Of a DNA stretch of 64,000 bases, positions 20,470-31,672 are shown piece by piece. A program made the translations under genes and the position numbers. Position 1 is the stretch's first letter. Each line of letters starts with the position of its first letter. The stretch is from Lamellibrachia columna. Lineage: Eukaryota; Annelida; Polychaeta; Sabellida; Siboglinidae. The notes below the pieces were generated by a model. That model saw nothing but the letters and a program-made list of their open reading frames with translations, did no database searches and had not been told where the DNA came from. The stretch is taken from contig OY759266.1 of assembly GCA_963662155.1 (NCBI GenBank), positions 963,501 through 1,027,500 of the forward strand, written 5' to 3'.

Positions 20470-22490
20470 TATTGCAGTCAGGTAATCTAGGATAGCTTCT
20501 TACATTTTACGAAACTCCTCCAGTGTAGTGTGTCGTTCCACGCACCTTGTTTCACATGGTTTAACCTTTCCAACACCCACTTCCTTCAAAAACCAACCTT
20601 TCCCCTGAGTGTTGATCTCTTCTGTATATTGTTCTAGTCATCATTCTCTCCTGGATGAGTATTTGAAGAACACAGGAATTGTCTGCAGGGTAGACATCAT
20701 GTTGTGTACGTCAAGAACTTGGCATGCCTTGTATAGTGCCACATTCAGACTGTGGCTATGCACAGTGGCAATGGTCTGCAGGGTAGACATCATGTTGTGT
20801 ACGTCAAGAACCTGGCATGCCTTGTATAGTGCCACATTCAGAGTGTGGCTATGCCTATGCACAGTGGCAATGGTCTGCAGAGTAGACATCATGTTGTGTA
20901 CGTCAATAACCTGCCATGCCTTGTATAGTGCCACATTCAGACTGTGACTATGCACAGTGGCAATGGTCTGCAGGGTAGACATCATGTTGTGTACGTCAAG
21001 AACCTGGCATGCCTTGTATAGTGCCACATTCAGACTGTGGCTATGCACAGTGGCAATGGTCTGCAGGGTAGACATCATGTTGTGTACGTCAAGAACCTGG
21101 CATGCCTTGTATAGTGCCACATTCAGACTGTGGCTATGCACAGTGGCAATGGTCTGCAGGGTATACATCATGTTGTGTACGTCAAGAACCTGGTATGCCT
21201 TGTATAGTGCCACCTTCAGACTGTGGCTATGCACAGTGGCAATGGTCTGCAGGGTAGACATCATGTTGTGTACGTCAAGAACCTGGCATGCCTTGTATAG
21301 TGCCACATTCAGAGTGTGGCTATGCACAGTGGCAATGGTCTGCAGAGTAGACATCATGTTGTGTACGTCAATAACCTGGCATGCCTTGTATAGTGCCACA
21401 TTCAGACTGTGGCTATGCACAGTGGCAATGGTCTGCAGAGTAGACATCATATTTTGTATGTCAGGAACCTGGCATGCCTTGTATAGTGCCACATTCAGAC
21501 TGTGGCTATGCACAGTGGCAATGGTCTGCAGAGTAGACATCATGTTGTGTACGTCAAGAACCTGGCATGCCTTGTATAGTGCCACATTCAGAGTGTGGCT
21601 ATGCCTATGCACAGTGGCAATGGTCTGCAGAGTAGACATCATGTTGTGTACGTCAATAACCTGCCATGCCTTGTATAGTGCCACATTCAGACTGTGACTA
21701 TGCACAGTGGCAATGGTCTGCAGGGTAGACATCATGTTGTGTACGTCAAGAACCTGGCATGCCTTGTATAGTGCCACATTCAGACTGTGGCTATGCACAG
21801 TGGCAATGGTCTGCAGGGTAGACATCATGTTGTGTACGTCAAGAACCTGGCATGCCTTGTATAGTGCCACATTCAGACTGTGGCTATGCACAGTGGCAAT
21901 GGTCTGCAGGGTATACATCATGTTGTGTACGTCAAGAACCTGGTATGCCTTGTATAGTGCCACATTCAGACTGTGGCTATGCACAGTGGCAATGGTCTGC
22001 AGGGTAGACATCATGTTGTGTACGTCAAGAACCTGGCATGCCTTGTATAGTGCCACATTCAGAGTGTGGCTATGAACAGTGGCAATGGTCTGCAGAGTAG
22101 ACATCATGTTGTGTACGTCAATAACCTGGCATGCCTTGTATAGTGCCACATTCAGACTGTGGCTATGCACAGTTGCAATGGTCTGCAGGGTATACATCAT
22201 GTTGTGTACGTCAAGAACCTGGTATGCCTTGTATAGTGCCACATTCAGACTGTGGCTATGCACAGTGGCAATGGTCTGCAGGGTAGACATCATGTTGTGT
22301 ACGTCAAGAACCTGGTATGCCTTGTATAGTGCCACATTCAGACTGTGGCTATGCACAGTGGCAATGGTCTGCAGGGTAGACATCATGTTGTGTGCGTCAA
22401 GAACCTGGCATGCCTTGTATAGTGCCACATTCAGACTGTGGCTATGCACAGTGGCAATAACGTGCTCTAAGCTCTCAGACTAAGTTAGTT
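20470..22490 (-). pseudogene. hAT-like transposase relic with 93-bp repeat expansion
   Basis: Minus-strand reading. A 602-residue open frame (22449-20641) is mostly a 31-residue repeat containing HSHSLNVALYKACQV and NMMSTLQTI. After the last unit it continues VFFKYSSRRE, and downstream in another frame CETRCVERHTTLEEF (about 20555-20508). Many hAT-type transposases of the DUF4371 / 52-kDa-repressor-like group have this order: H-x-LNL-A-L helix, then a FF-x-x-S-x-K-R segment, then a T-R-W-x-E-R-H motif. I infer that the array is an internal amplification of the LNLAL helix. The Trp of the TRW motif is Cys here, and frames are broken near 20600, so the gene is dead. N-terminal and dimerisation parts are not seen. 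Confidence 0.68.
20680..22460 (-). repeat. 93-bp minisatellite, about 19 copies, inside hAT-like frame
   Basis: The 93-bp unit (31 codons) contains GTCTGCAGGGTAGACATCAT and CATGCCTTGTATAGTGCCAC on the plus strand. Two units are 99 bp (an extra ATGCCT), which preserves the frame. A higher-order period of 750 bp is seen: the 99-bp variant at 20851 recurs at 21601, and GTATACATCA at 21161 recurs at 21911. Both strands stay open because of the period. Confidence 0.97.
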
Positions 22491-23098
22491 ATCAGAAAAG
22501 ATTAAAGCCCCCAAAAGTAAAGTTTTCAAGTAAAACGTGGGGGCGTGCGCCCCACGCCCCCTGTGAATGCGCGCCTGCCACTTGCGTGACATTCGTGATC
22601 TTAGTTGCACGTGGTTAGTTTTTATTATCTCTTTTAGGTGCATAACCCCAAAACCATGACTTTTGTTTGGCTTTAAGTAATGCAGCTATTACAATGGATA
22701 ATTGTGGTATAACTGTTGACAAACTTTACCACTAACTACTGAGTTAAAATCGGTGTAGATGCATTAATATCCAAAAAAATTAATTGAGTTAGATGCTTTA
22801 ATTCTTCCCATAATTCACGCAAGAAATGAGCGGCTGTTTAAACGAAGCAATCCGGCCACCTATTGAGTGGTTTCCTCGTAGTTATTTGTGGCAGCCATTA
22901 TTGCAAACACCACATTGCCGCCTCTTTATGGGCTAGAGAAGGCAGGAGAAACCTTCTCCCGGAAGCGTCATTCGCTACGGACGCAGGACACTCCGCTTAA
23001 GAGAATCGACGGCAATATAATCAGCCGTTTATTAGAATAACAGTTATTGACTAGGACGGAATAATTCCATTTTCCTGAATCCTGATGTATTAAAATTA
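22491..23098. other. No gene; GC-rich hairpin at 22537-22561
   Basis: GGGGGCGTG and CACGCCCCC form a 9-bp inverted repeat around a short loop. Nothing else is recognisable. Confidence 0.5.
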
Positions 23099-23154
23099 AG
23101 ATGCGCCGCGTAAGTGAATCCTTCACTTCACAGAATCACTTAAGTGAATCTGCC

Positions 23155-24150
23155 GCATCTCTGCTTTGGACGGCCCATATGTCTTCATTAGTCCATATCT
23201 GCTTTGGACGACCCATGGTCTTCGTTCGTCCATCTCTGCTTTGGACGGCCCATGGGTCTTCATTAGTCCATATCTGCTTTGGACGGCCCTTGGGTCTTCG
23301 CTCATCCATCTCTGCTTTGGACGGCCCTTGGGTCTTCGCTCATCCATCTCTGCTTTGGACGGCCCTTGGGTCTTCGCTCATCCATCTCTGCTTTGGACGG
23401 CCCTTGGGTCTTCGCTCATCCATCTCTGCTTTGGACGACCCATATGTCTTCATTAGTCCATATCTGCTTTGGACGGTCCTTGGGTCTTCGCTTATCCATC
23501 TCTGCTTTGGACGGCCCTTGGGTCTTCGCTCATCCATCTCTGCTTTGGACGGCCCTTGGGTCTTCACTCATCCATCTCTGCTTTGGACGGCCCTTGGGTC
23601 TTCGTTCGTCCATCTCTGCTTTGGACGGCCCTTGGGTCTTTGTTCGTCCATCTCTGCTTTGGAAGGCCATTGGGTCTTCGTTCGTCCATCTCTGCTTTGG
23701 AAGGCCATTGGGTCTTCGTTCGTCCATCTCTGCTTTGGACGGCCCATGGGTCTTCGTTCGTCCATCTCTGCTTTGGACGGCCCATGGGTCTTCGTTCGTC
23801 CATCTCTGCTTTGGAAGGCCATTGGGTTTTCGTTCGTCCATCTCTGCTTTGGACGGCCCTTGGGTCTTCACTCATCCATCTCTGCTTTGGACGGCCCTTT
23901 GGTCTTCGTTCGTCCATCTCTGCTTTGGACGGCCCATGGGTCTTCGTTCGTCCATCTCTGCTTTGGAAGGCCATTGGGTCTTCGTTCGTCCATCTCTGCT
24001 TTGGACGGCCCTTGGGTCTTCACTCATCCATCTCTGCTTTGGACGGCCCTTGGGTCTTCGTTCGTCCATCTCTGCTTTGGACGGCCATTGGGTCTTCGTT
24101 CGTCCATCTCTGCTTTGGACGGCCCTTGGGTCTTCGCTCATCCATCTCTG
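23155..24150 (-). repeat. 38-bp minisatellite, about 27 copies, from the LINE C tail
   Basis: The plus-strand unit includes CTCTGCTTTGGACGGCCC and TTGGGTCTTCG. On the minus strand it encodes pieces of EMDERRPKGRPKQRW. That basic motif is where LINE C ends (ALAEAEMDERRPKGRPKQRW, about 24150-24090), matching the usual E-x-K-R-P-R-G-R-P-R-K-x-W tail of related elements. The array is therefore an amplification of the element's own tail. Because 38 is not a multiple of three, frames rotate from unit to unit. Confidence 0.9.
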
Positions 24151-24225
24151 CTTCGGCCAATGCTCTTCTTGTAGGGATGTCTTCTGACATACCCAGCAGA
24201 TGACCACACCATCGGAATCTTTTCT
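24150..24225 (-). pseudogene. LINE C C-terminal domain
   Basis: On the minus strand KRFRWCGHLLGMSEDIPTRR is readable between the 54-bp and 38-bp arrays. It corresponds to the conserved R-x-R-W-x-G-H-L-x-R motif at the end of many LINE ORF2 proteins. The segment is in frame with the thumb region through the 54-bp array. Confidence 0.85.
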
Positions 24226-24563
24226 CATAGATCTTGTCACTTCTGTCTCTGTGTTTCGTGATATCTCTGAGGTCGTCATTGTTTATCTTGTCATTTCTGT
24301 CTCTGTGTTTCGTGATATCTCTGAGGTCGTCATTTTTTATCTTGTCACTTCTGTCTCTGTGTTTCGTGATATCTCTGAGGTCGTCATTTTTTATCTTGTC
24401 ACTTCTGTCTCTGTGTTTCGTGATATCTCTGAGGTCGTCATTGTTTATCTTGTCACTTCTGTCTCTCTGTTTCGTGATATCTCTGAGGTCGTCATTGTTT
24501 ATCTTGTCACTTCTGTCTCTGTGTTTCGTGATATCTCTGAGGTCGTCATTGTTTATCTTGTCT
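24226..24563 (-). repeat. 54-bp repeat, 6 copies, inside LINE C ORF2
   Basis: The unit encodes 18 residues, DKINNDDLRDITKHRDRS, and keeps the frame. It begins after NIKWQ and ends before DKIYEKRFRW, so DKI stands at both edges. A short direct repeat (GATAAGAT-like) may have seeded the amplification. Units differ by single bases (INND/IKND, KH/KQ). Confidence 0.93.
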
Positions 24564-24822
24564 TGCCATTTGATGTTAATTACCATTTTGAGCAATCGAC
24601 GCTGGAAAATTGACGTCGTAGTCCCAATTTTTGAGTTGTACAGAAAGATGCTCTGGACCAGTGCCTCAAATATTCTGATCTTCAGACAGCGGTTGGTTTG
24701 ATTACACCTCCAGACCTCTTGGAATACAATCATTGCATCAATCGCCAGCTTCTTTCTTCGTTTGATGCCTTTTTCAGTATCAAGCAGAGAACCCAGCATC
24801 TTGCAGCATTTCCATGAGACAT
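24564..24822 (-). pseudogene. LINE C RT thumb/connection region
   Basis: The minus strand reads KDVSWKCCKMLGSLLDTEKG, then an R-R-K-K-L-A-I-D segment, then FEALVQSIFLYNSKIG and FQRRLLKMVINIKWQ. The order L-G-S-L-L-D-T-E, Q-S-I-F-L-Y-N, F-Q-R-R-L-L and N-I-K-W is standard for this LINE type. The frame is intact over this stretch. Confidence 0.88.
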
Positions 24823-26157
24823 CCTTGGATAGCCTGTCTATGGTGTACTCCTCATCCTTGGATAGCCTGTCTATGGTGTACTCCTCATCCTTGGATAGCC
24901 TGTCTATGGTGTACTCCTCATCCTTGGATAGCCTGTCTATTATGTGCCCCTCATCCTTGGATAGCCTGTCTATGGTGTACCCCTCATCCTTGGAAAGCCT
25001 GTCTATGGTGTACTCCTCATCCTTGGATAGCCTGTCTATGGTGTACCCCTCATCCTTGGATAGCCTGTCTATGGTGTACCCCTCATCCTTGGATAGCCTG
25101 TCTATGGTGTACCCCTCATCCTTGGATAGCCTGTCTATGGTGTACTCTTCATCCTTGGATAGCCTGTCTATGGTGTACTCCTCATCCTTGGATGGCCTGT
25201 CCTTGGATAGCCTGTCTATGGTGTACCCCTCATCCTTGGATAGCCTGTCTATCGTGTACTCCTCATCCTTGGATGGCCTGTCTATGGTGTACTCCTCATC
25301 CTTGGATGGCCTGTCTATGGTGTACTCCTCATCCTCGGATGGTCTGCCTATGGTGTACTCCTCATCCTTGGATGTCCTGTCTATGGTGTACTCCTCATCC
25401 TTGGATGTCCTGTCTATGGTGTACCCCACATCCTTGGATAGCCTGTCTATGGTGTACTCCTCATCCTTGGATGTCCTGTCTATGGTGTACCCCACATCCT
25501 TGGATGGCCTGTCTATGGTGTACTCCTCATCCTTGGATGTCCTGTCTATGGTGTACCCCACATCCTTGGATAGCCTGTCTATGGTGTACTCCTCATCCTT
25601 GGATGGTCTGTCTATGGTGTACTCCTCATCCTTGGATGTCCTGTCTATGGTGTACCCCACATCCTTGGATGGCCTGTCTATGGTGTACTCCTCATCCTTG
25701 GATGTCCTGTCTATGGTGTACTCCTCATCCTTGGATGTCCTGTCTATGGTGTACCCCACATCCTCGGATAGCCTGTCTATAGTGTACTCCTCATCCTTGG
25801 ATGTCCTGTCTATGGTGTACCCCACATCCTTGGATAGCCTGTCTATGGTGTACTCCTCATCCTTGGATGTCCTGTCTATGGTGTACCCCTCATCCTTGGA
25901 TGGCCTGTCTATGGTGTACTCCTCATCCTTGGATGTCCTGTCTATGGTGTACCCCACATCCTTGGATAGCCTGTCTATGGTGTACCCCTCATCCTTGGAT
26001 GGCCTGTCTATGGTGTACTCCTCATCCTTGGATAGCCTGTCTATGGTGTACCCCTCATCCTTGGATGGCCTGTCTATGGTGTACTCCTCATCCTTGGATG
26101 GCCTGTCTATGGTGTACCCCTCATCCTTGGATAGCCTGTCTATGGTGTACCCTCATC
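24822..26157 (-). repeat. 33-bp minisatellite, about 40 copies, from the LINE C RT motif
   Basis: The plus-strand unit contains CTTGGATAGCCTGTCTATGG and TGTACTCCTCATC. The minus strand encodes the 11-residue repeat KDEEYTIDRLS. Related LINEs have K-T-E-E-Y-T-I exactly here, a short distance before the LGSLLDTE segment, so the unit copies the element's own motif. Variants at residues 2-4 (VGY, EGY) and 10 (L/P/T) occur. One 9-bp gap lies near 25200. Confidence 0.95.
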
Positions 26158-26159
26158 CT

Positions 26160-26559
26160 TGGTGGCGTTGTTCTGGAGTTGGCATTGCTCTAGCAGGGGG
26201 ATTATGTGTCATATGCGTACTGTGTTTATCGATTTGCTGTATGCTTGATCTATCAGATGTGTACTTGTTGGTAGTGGTGGTTTAGGAGACTTCAGGTGGT
26301 AGCTGTGATCATTCAATTCAGGTTGGTAACTGAAGGCTTTGGCTAGGTAGAGGATGAAGACGACAGGCCTTAGACAGTCCCCCTGGGCACGCCTGTGTTT
26401 GTCGTCAACCTCTCTCTCCAGTTTCCCTCCCACGTCTGATGCACAACTTAACACCTCACAGCAGTACCTCATCATGTGTACCTCATCAGGATCCATAATC
26501 GTTCTCATATCTTCTACTAGTGTCTCTCTGTGGTGCTCCTATTGTGTTCATGTGCAGCC
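26160..26559 (-). pseudogene. LINE C reverse transcriptase palm, internally deleted
   Basis: The minus strand reads VEDMRTIMDPDEVHMMRY, then RAQGDCLRPVVFILYLAKAF (usual form A-P-Q-G-D-C-L-S-P), then INTVRI and a stop, then PLLEQCQLQNNATKDEG. The Y-A-D-D catalytic segment that should lie between INTV and PLLE is absent, so about 40 codons were lost. Changes in the QGDCLSP motif also show decay. No activity is possible. Confidence 0.85.
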
Positions 26560-27334
26560 TGTGATGTTTGAGTGTTTTGCTCGATTTTGCTCGATTATGA
26601 AATACTTGGTGATTCGTTTAATTTCTTCTTCCTCGTTTGTTATTCTCCATTTTCGGAGTCTACAAGCAGTGGCTTTTTTATAATTCTGTCATCTGGCAGT
26701 TTTTAGTGCTTTTTAAATTTTTGTGGCATCATTTTAATTTTTCTCAATATCTTCTACTTCTTTTCTTATCTCAACTGTTCTTTCTTCAGTTTTACAAGAA
26801 GGAGGCTCAGTTCCTCACTCCTTAGTCTTCTGAGCTCTATACGCCTTGCAGGACTTACATTTGAATTGAGTTCTACATTTAGCTGATTCTATTCCTCAGA
26901 TATCGTCACAATTTCTTGATTATCACTTTTCTGTTTCCTTTTTACGATTCCTAGGATTTGCTTTGCTGCATTGTGATTGGATTCTACAATGTGATCCCAT
27001 TTGTCTTTTGCTGTTTCGTTGGTTGTTTGGTTTCCATGTTTTCATCTACAGCAGAGCAATATCGTTTTCTCGTTTCGGGATCTCTCAGTTTTGCAAAATC
27101 TATTTTTTTCATTTTCTGTTTTGACTGTTTTGACTGTATGTGGTATTGGTAATTTTGATTTGGTTCTTAACATTAAAAACCTGTGATCTGTTTTTGTGCG
27201 TAAGCCACTGTATGATCTGGAACATATTTCATGTATTTATTTCTAATTATAATATAGTATACCTAATTTCTGATGGTATTTCTTTTGGGATTGCCATCTC
27301 TGTTGTTTGTATTTGGCTTATCTGGACCTTGCCA
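26560..27334 (-). pseudogene. LINE C endonuclease end and linker to RT
   Basis: Readable on the minus strand across several frames: the N-N-R-D-G segment near 27280; the Y-Y-I-I-I-R-N-K-Y segment near 27240; KTDHR (the S/T-D-H catalytic His region) near 27190; then KLRDPETRKRY, AKDKWDHIVESNHNAAKQIL and KKPLLVDSENGE. These follow the usual order of the LINE type. Frames are broken in at least five places. Confidence 0.8.
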
Positions 27335-27845
27335 TGTTAGTGTTACTGTTACATGTTACTGTTACTGTTACTGTTACATGTTACTGTTACTGTTACATGT
27401 TACTGTTACTGTTACATGTCACATGTTACTGCTACTGTTACTGTTACTGTTACTGTTACTGTTACTGTTACTGTTACATGTTACTGTTACTGTTACATGT
27501 TACTGTTACTGTTACATGTTACTGTTACTGTTACATGTCACATGTTACTGCTACTGTTACTGTTACTGTTACTGTTACATGTTACTGTTACTGTTACTGT
27601 TACATGTTACTGCTACTGTTACTGTTACTGTTACTGTTACTGTTACTGTTACTGTTACATGTTACTGTTACTGTTACTGTTACATGTTACTGTTACTGTT
27701 ACTGTTACTGTTACTGTTACTGTTACTGTTACTGTTACTGTTACATGTTACTGTTACATGTCACATGTCACATGTTACTGCTACTGTTATTCTTACATGT
27801 TACTGTTACATGTTACATGTTACTGTTACTCTTACATGTTACTGT
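27335..27845. repeat. (TACTGT)n hexanucleotide array with ATG interruptions
   Basis: About 80 units of TACTGT/ACATGT. Minus-strand reading gives (TV)n. The array lies exactly where related endonucleases have H-T-T-T-W: FKHKVAHT stands on one side and TWQGPD-like text on the other. It therefore probably grew from an ACN-rich run in the coding sequence. Confidence 0.95.
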
Positions 27846-28140
27846 ATGCGCCACTTTATGTTTGAAACAGGTGTTTAATAATTTGAGATATTCGCCATTT
27901 TTATTCAATAATCAACGACCATATTTTCCCATGTTTTCACTGTAAGACTTGAATGCTGATCCTGTTTTTGCATTAAAGTCCCCAGGAATCACTAAATAGT
28001 CTCTCTGACTTACTTTTCTGATTAGGCTTTCGAGTATGTTGTAGAAATCTTCCCTAAAATTGTTATGTTTTTACTGTTTGGAAGTGTTGGTCCGTAGGCT
28101 CTGATGATGGCTAATTTCGTTTGTTTAAATTGTTTTGTGC
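27846..28140 (-). pseudogene. LINE C APE-type endonuclease, N-terminally truncated
   Basis: The minus strand shows KLAIIRAYGPTLPN, REDFYNILESLI, the catalytic GDFN in DYLVIPGDFNAKTGS (about 27995-27950), then NKNGEYLKLLNTCF and HKVAHT. This is the central part of an APE-type endonuclease that nicks target DNA. The sequence before AIIRAYGPT is lost, which marks the 5' truncation of the element at about 28140. Confidence 0.87.
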
Positions 28141-28286
28141 TGACATAAACATAAATATATAACATAAACGCGTGTACCCAAAACAGCACTAGTTTATTAG
28201 TAGTATATTATACATCTCAATGATTCATAAGTCTCTCGGACTGTAGAAACTTGCGTGTGTTCAACTGCCATCATCTGTAATCGCCA
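28141..28286. other. No gene seen
   Basis: Short AT-rich flank of LINE C. Confidence 0.4.
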
Positions 28287-28424
28287 CTGAGCGGCGGAGT
28301 TGATCAGCTGAACGTTCACTTCTAAACCCAGTCTGAGCGGCGGAGTTGATCAGCTGAACGTTCACTTCTAAACCCGGTCTGAGCGGCGGAGTTGATCAGC
28401 TGAACGTTCACTTCTAAACCCAGT
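28287..28424 (+). repeat. 46-bp repeat, 3 copies
   Basis: Units begin CTGAGCGGCGGAGTTGATCA and continue GCTGAACGTTCACTTC. They start at 28287, 28333 and 28379 and are nearly identical. Confidence 0.96.
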
Positions 28425-29395
<971 letters not shown>

Positions 29396-29734
29396 AACCG
29401 ATATGGTCCGTGAGATGCCGCCGTGGGCCGCAGTGGGCCGCCCTAGGCCGTCCTGGGCCGCAGTGGGCCGCCCTAGGCCGCCTGCCAGCGGGACCCTGGC
29501 AGCTGTATGGCGGGTTGTCGTTTTGATGTCGCAGTGCGCCACGTGTCGGGGTCTGCGGGTTGGTCGCGGTTTCCCGCCTGGTCCCGTGCTTTGTGAGCGG
29601 AGGCAGAGCCGCGGCCAGCCGCTGAGGCTGTGAGGAACAGCCACTAGTGTACGCCCGCCTTCAGAATAAATTTTTTAAATGTCCTTGTTTTCGAAATAGT
29701 CTATACTTATATGCTAATGTTGTACACGGATTTA
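29396..29734. other. GC-rich stretch, no gene recognised
   Basis: CpG-rich, with a duplicated CGCAGTGGGCCGCCCTAGGC at about 29427 and 29459. An AATAAA lies near 29666. I cannot support a gene. Confidence 0.4.
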
Positions 29735-31300
29735 GGATGGAATGTCCGCTACACGGACGGAGGATGGAATGACCACTACACGGACTTAGAATGGAATGTC
29801 CGCTACACGGACTTATGATGGAATGTTCGATACACAGACGGAGGATGTAATGACCGCTACACGGACAGAAGGTGGAATTACCGCTACACGGACGGAGGGT
29901 GGAATGACCGCTACACGGACGGAGGGTGGAATGACCGCTGCACTGACGGAGGAAGGAATGACCGCTACATGGACGGAGGGTGGAATTACCGCTACGCGGA
30001 CGGAGGGTGGAATGACCGCTACACGGACGGAGGGTGGAATGACCGCTACACGGACGGAGGATGTAATGACCGCTGCACTGACGGAGGATGGAATGACCGC
30101 TACACAGACGGAGGGTGGAATTACCGTTACACGGACAGAGGGTGGAATTACCGCTACACGGACGGAGGGTGGAATGATCGCTACACGGACGGAGGATGTA
30201 ATGACCGCTACACGGACGGAGGGTGGAATGACCGCTGCACTGACGGAGGAAGGAATGACCGCTACATGGACGGAGGGTGGAATTACCGCTACGCGGACGG
30301 AGGGTGGAATGACCGCTACACGGACGGAGGGTGGAATGACCGCTACACGGACGGAGGATGTAATGACCGCTGCACTGACGGAGGATGGAATGACCGCTAC
30401 ACAGACGGAGGGTGGAATTACCGCTACACGGACAGAGGGTGGAATTACCGCTACACGGACGGAGGGTGGAATGATCGCTACACGGACGGAGGATGTAATG
30501 ACCGCTACACGGACGGAGGGTGGAATGACCGCTGCACTGACGGAGGAAGGAATGACCGCTACACGGACGGAGGGTGGAATTACCGCTACACGGACGGAGG
30601 GTGGAATGACCGCTGCACTGACGGAGGAAGGAATGACCGCTACACGGACGGAGGGTGGAATGACCGCTGCACTGACGGAGGAAGGAATGACCGCTACACG
30701 GACGGAGGAAGGAATGACCGCTACACGGACGGAGGAAGGAATGACCGCTACACTGACGGAGGAAGGAATGACCGCTACACTGACGGATGAAGGAATGACC
30801 GCTACACTGACGGAGGATGGAATAACCGCTACACGGACGGAAGAAGGAATGACCGCTGCACAGACGGAGGATGGAATGACCGCTACACAGACGGAGGATG
30901 GAATGACCGCTACACAGACGGAGGATGGAATGACCGCTACTCGGACGGAGGATGGAATGACCGCTACACGGACGGAGGATGGAATAACCGCTACACGGAC
31001 GGAAGAAGGAATGACCCCTGCACAGACGGAGGATGGAATGACCGCAACACAGACGGAGGATGGAACGACCGCTACACGGACGGAGGATGGAATAACCGCT
31101 ACACGGACGGAGGATGGAATGACCGCTACACTGACGGAGGATGGAATAACCGCTACACGGACGGAAGAAGGAATGACCGCTACACAGACGGAGGATGGAA
31201 TGACCGCTACACGGACGGAGGATGGAATAACCGCTACACGGACGGAGGATGGAATGACCGCTACACGGACGGAGGATGGAATGACCGCTACACTGCAGAG
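29735..31300 (+). repeat. 27-bp minisatellite, about 57 copies, with 297-bp higher-order repeat
   Basis: The unit is ATGGAATGACCGCTACACGG plus ACGGAGG, and it encodes M-T-A-T-R-T-E-D-G-like repeats in one frame. The marker ACTGACGGAGGAAGG recurs 297 bp (11 units) apart at about 29942, 30239 and 30536. All three plus frames and parts of the minus strand are open because of the period. No parent protein is recognised. Confidence 0.97.
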
Positions 31301-31672
31301 GATGAAATGATGTGTTCGGTCGAGAGAAGTAATCGTCATTGACGGAAACACGCATGCAATGGGATCATCGTGGCGATTGGCAGGAACGTATCAGATAAAC
31401 AGTTTGGTTTTAGTTCAGAGCAAATGTCAAAAATGCCGCAGCGATGTTGATTCGATTACTTTTGTTAAAACAACTGGAATTTACGTGAATTAAGACAAAT
31501 TAGTACAGTTTTGTACATATTGTGAAAATGTTTTCTGTTGACCACTTACAACCTGTGCTTTAATAACTAAAACAGTTTTGAGATTATTTTCCTATTGCTC
31601 TGTCATGTGTTGCAACCTCGGGTGACGAAGCCACGTCCACAATCTTGCGTTTTCACATGGATAAACGCGTTG
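31301..31672. other. No gene seen
   Basis: Unique-looking sequence between two arrays. Confidence 0.4.

Larger units (their letters stand above)
23155..28140 (-). mobile_element. LINE C: endonuclease-RT retrotransposon with four internal tandem arrays
   Basis: The minus strand reads, in order, the APE endonuclease (28140-27846), a hexanucleotide array (27845-27335), the endonuclease end and linker (27334-26560), RT (26559-26160), a 33-bp array (26157-24822), the thumb and tail (24822-24564), a 54-bp array (24563-24226), the C-terminal domain (24225-24150) and a 38-bp array (24150-23155). This LINE differs from the CR1-like copies. Motifs such as GDFNAKTGS, QGDCL, LGSLLDTEK and RWCGHLLGM place it among RTE/I-like elements, but I cannot fix the clade. 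It is dead: the YADD catalytic segment is missing and there are many stops. Confidence 0.85.

Noticed and set aside
18822..22563. A complete, bounded hAT element
   Set aside because: The left terminus is convincing by sequence, but no matching right end or 8-bp target duplication was found, so only the terminus and transposase relic are annotated.
23101..24203. Plus-strand frames of 244-357 residues over the 38-bp array
   Set aside because: Antisense of a LINE-derived repeat. The minus strand carries the recognisable LINE tail.
29661..31355. 564-, 512- and 504-residue overlapping frames
   Set aside because: All come from the 27-bp repeat on both strands, with no recognisable domain outside the repeat.
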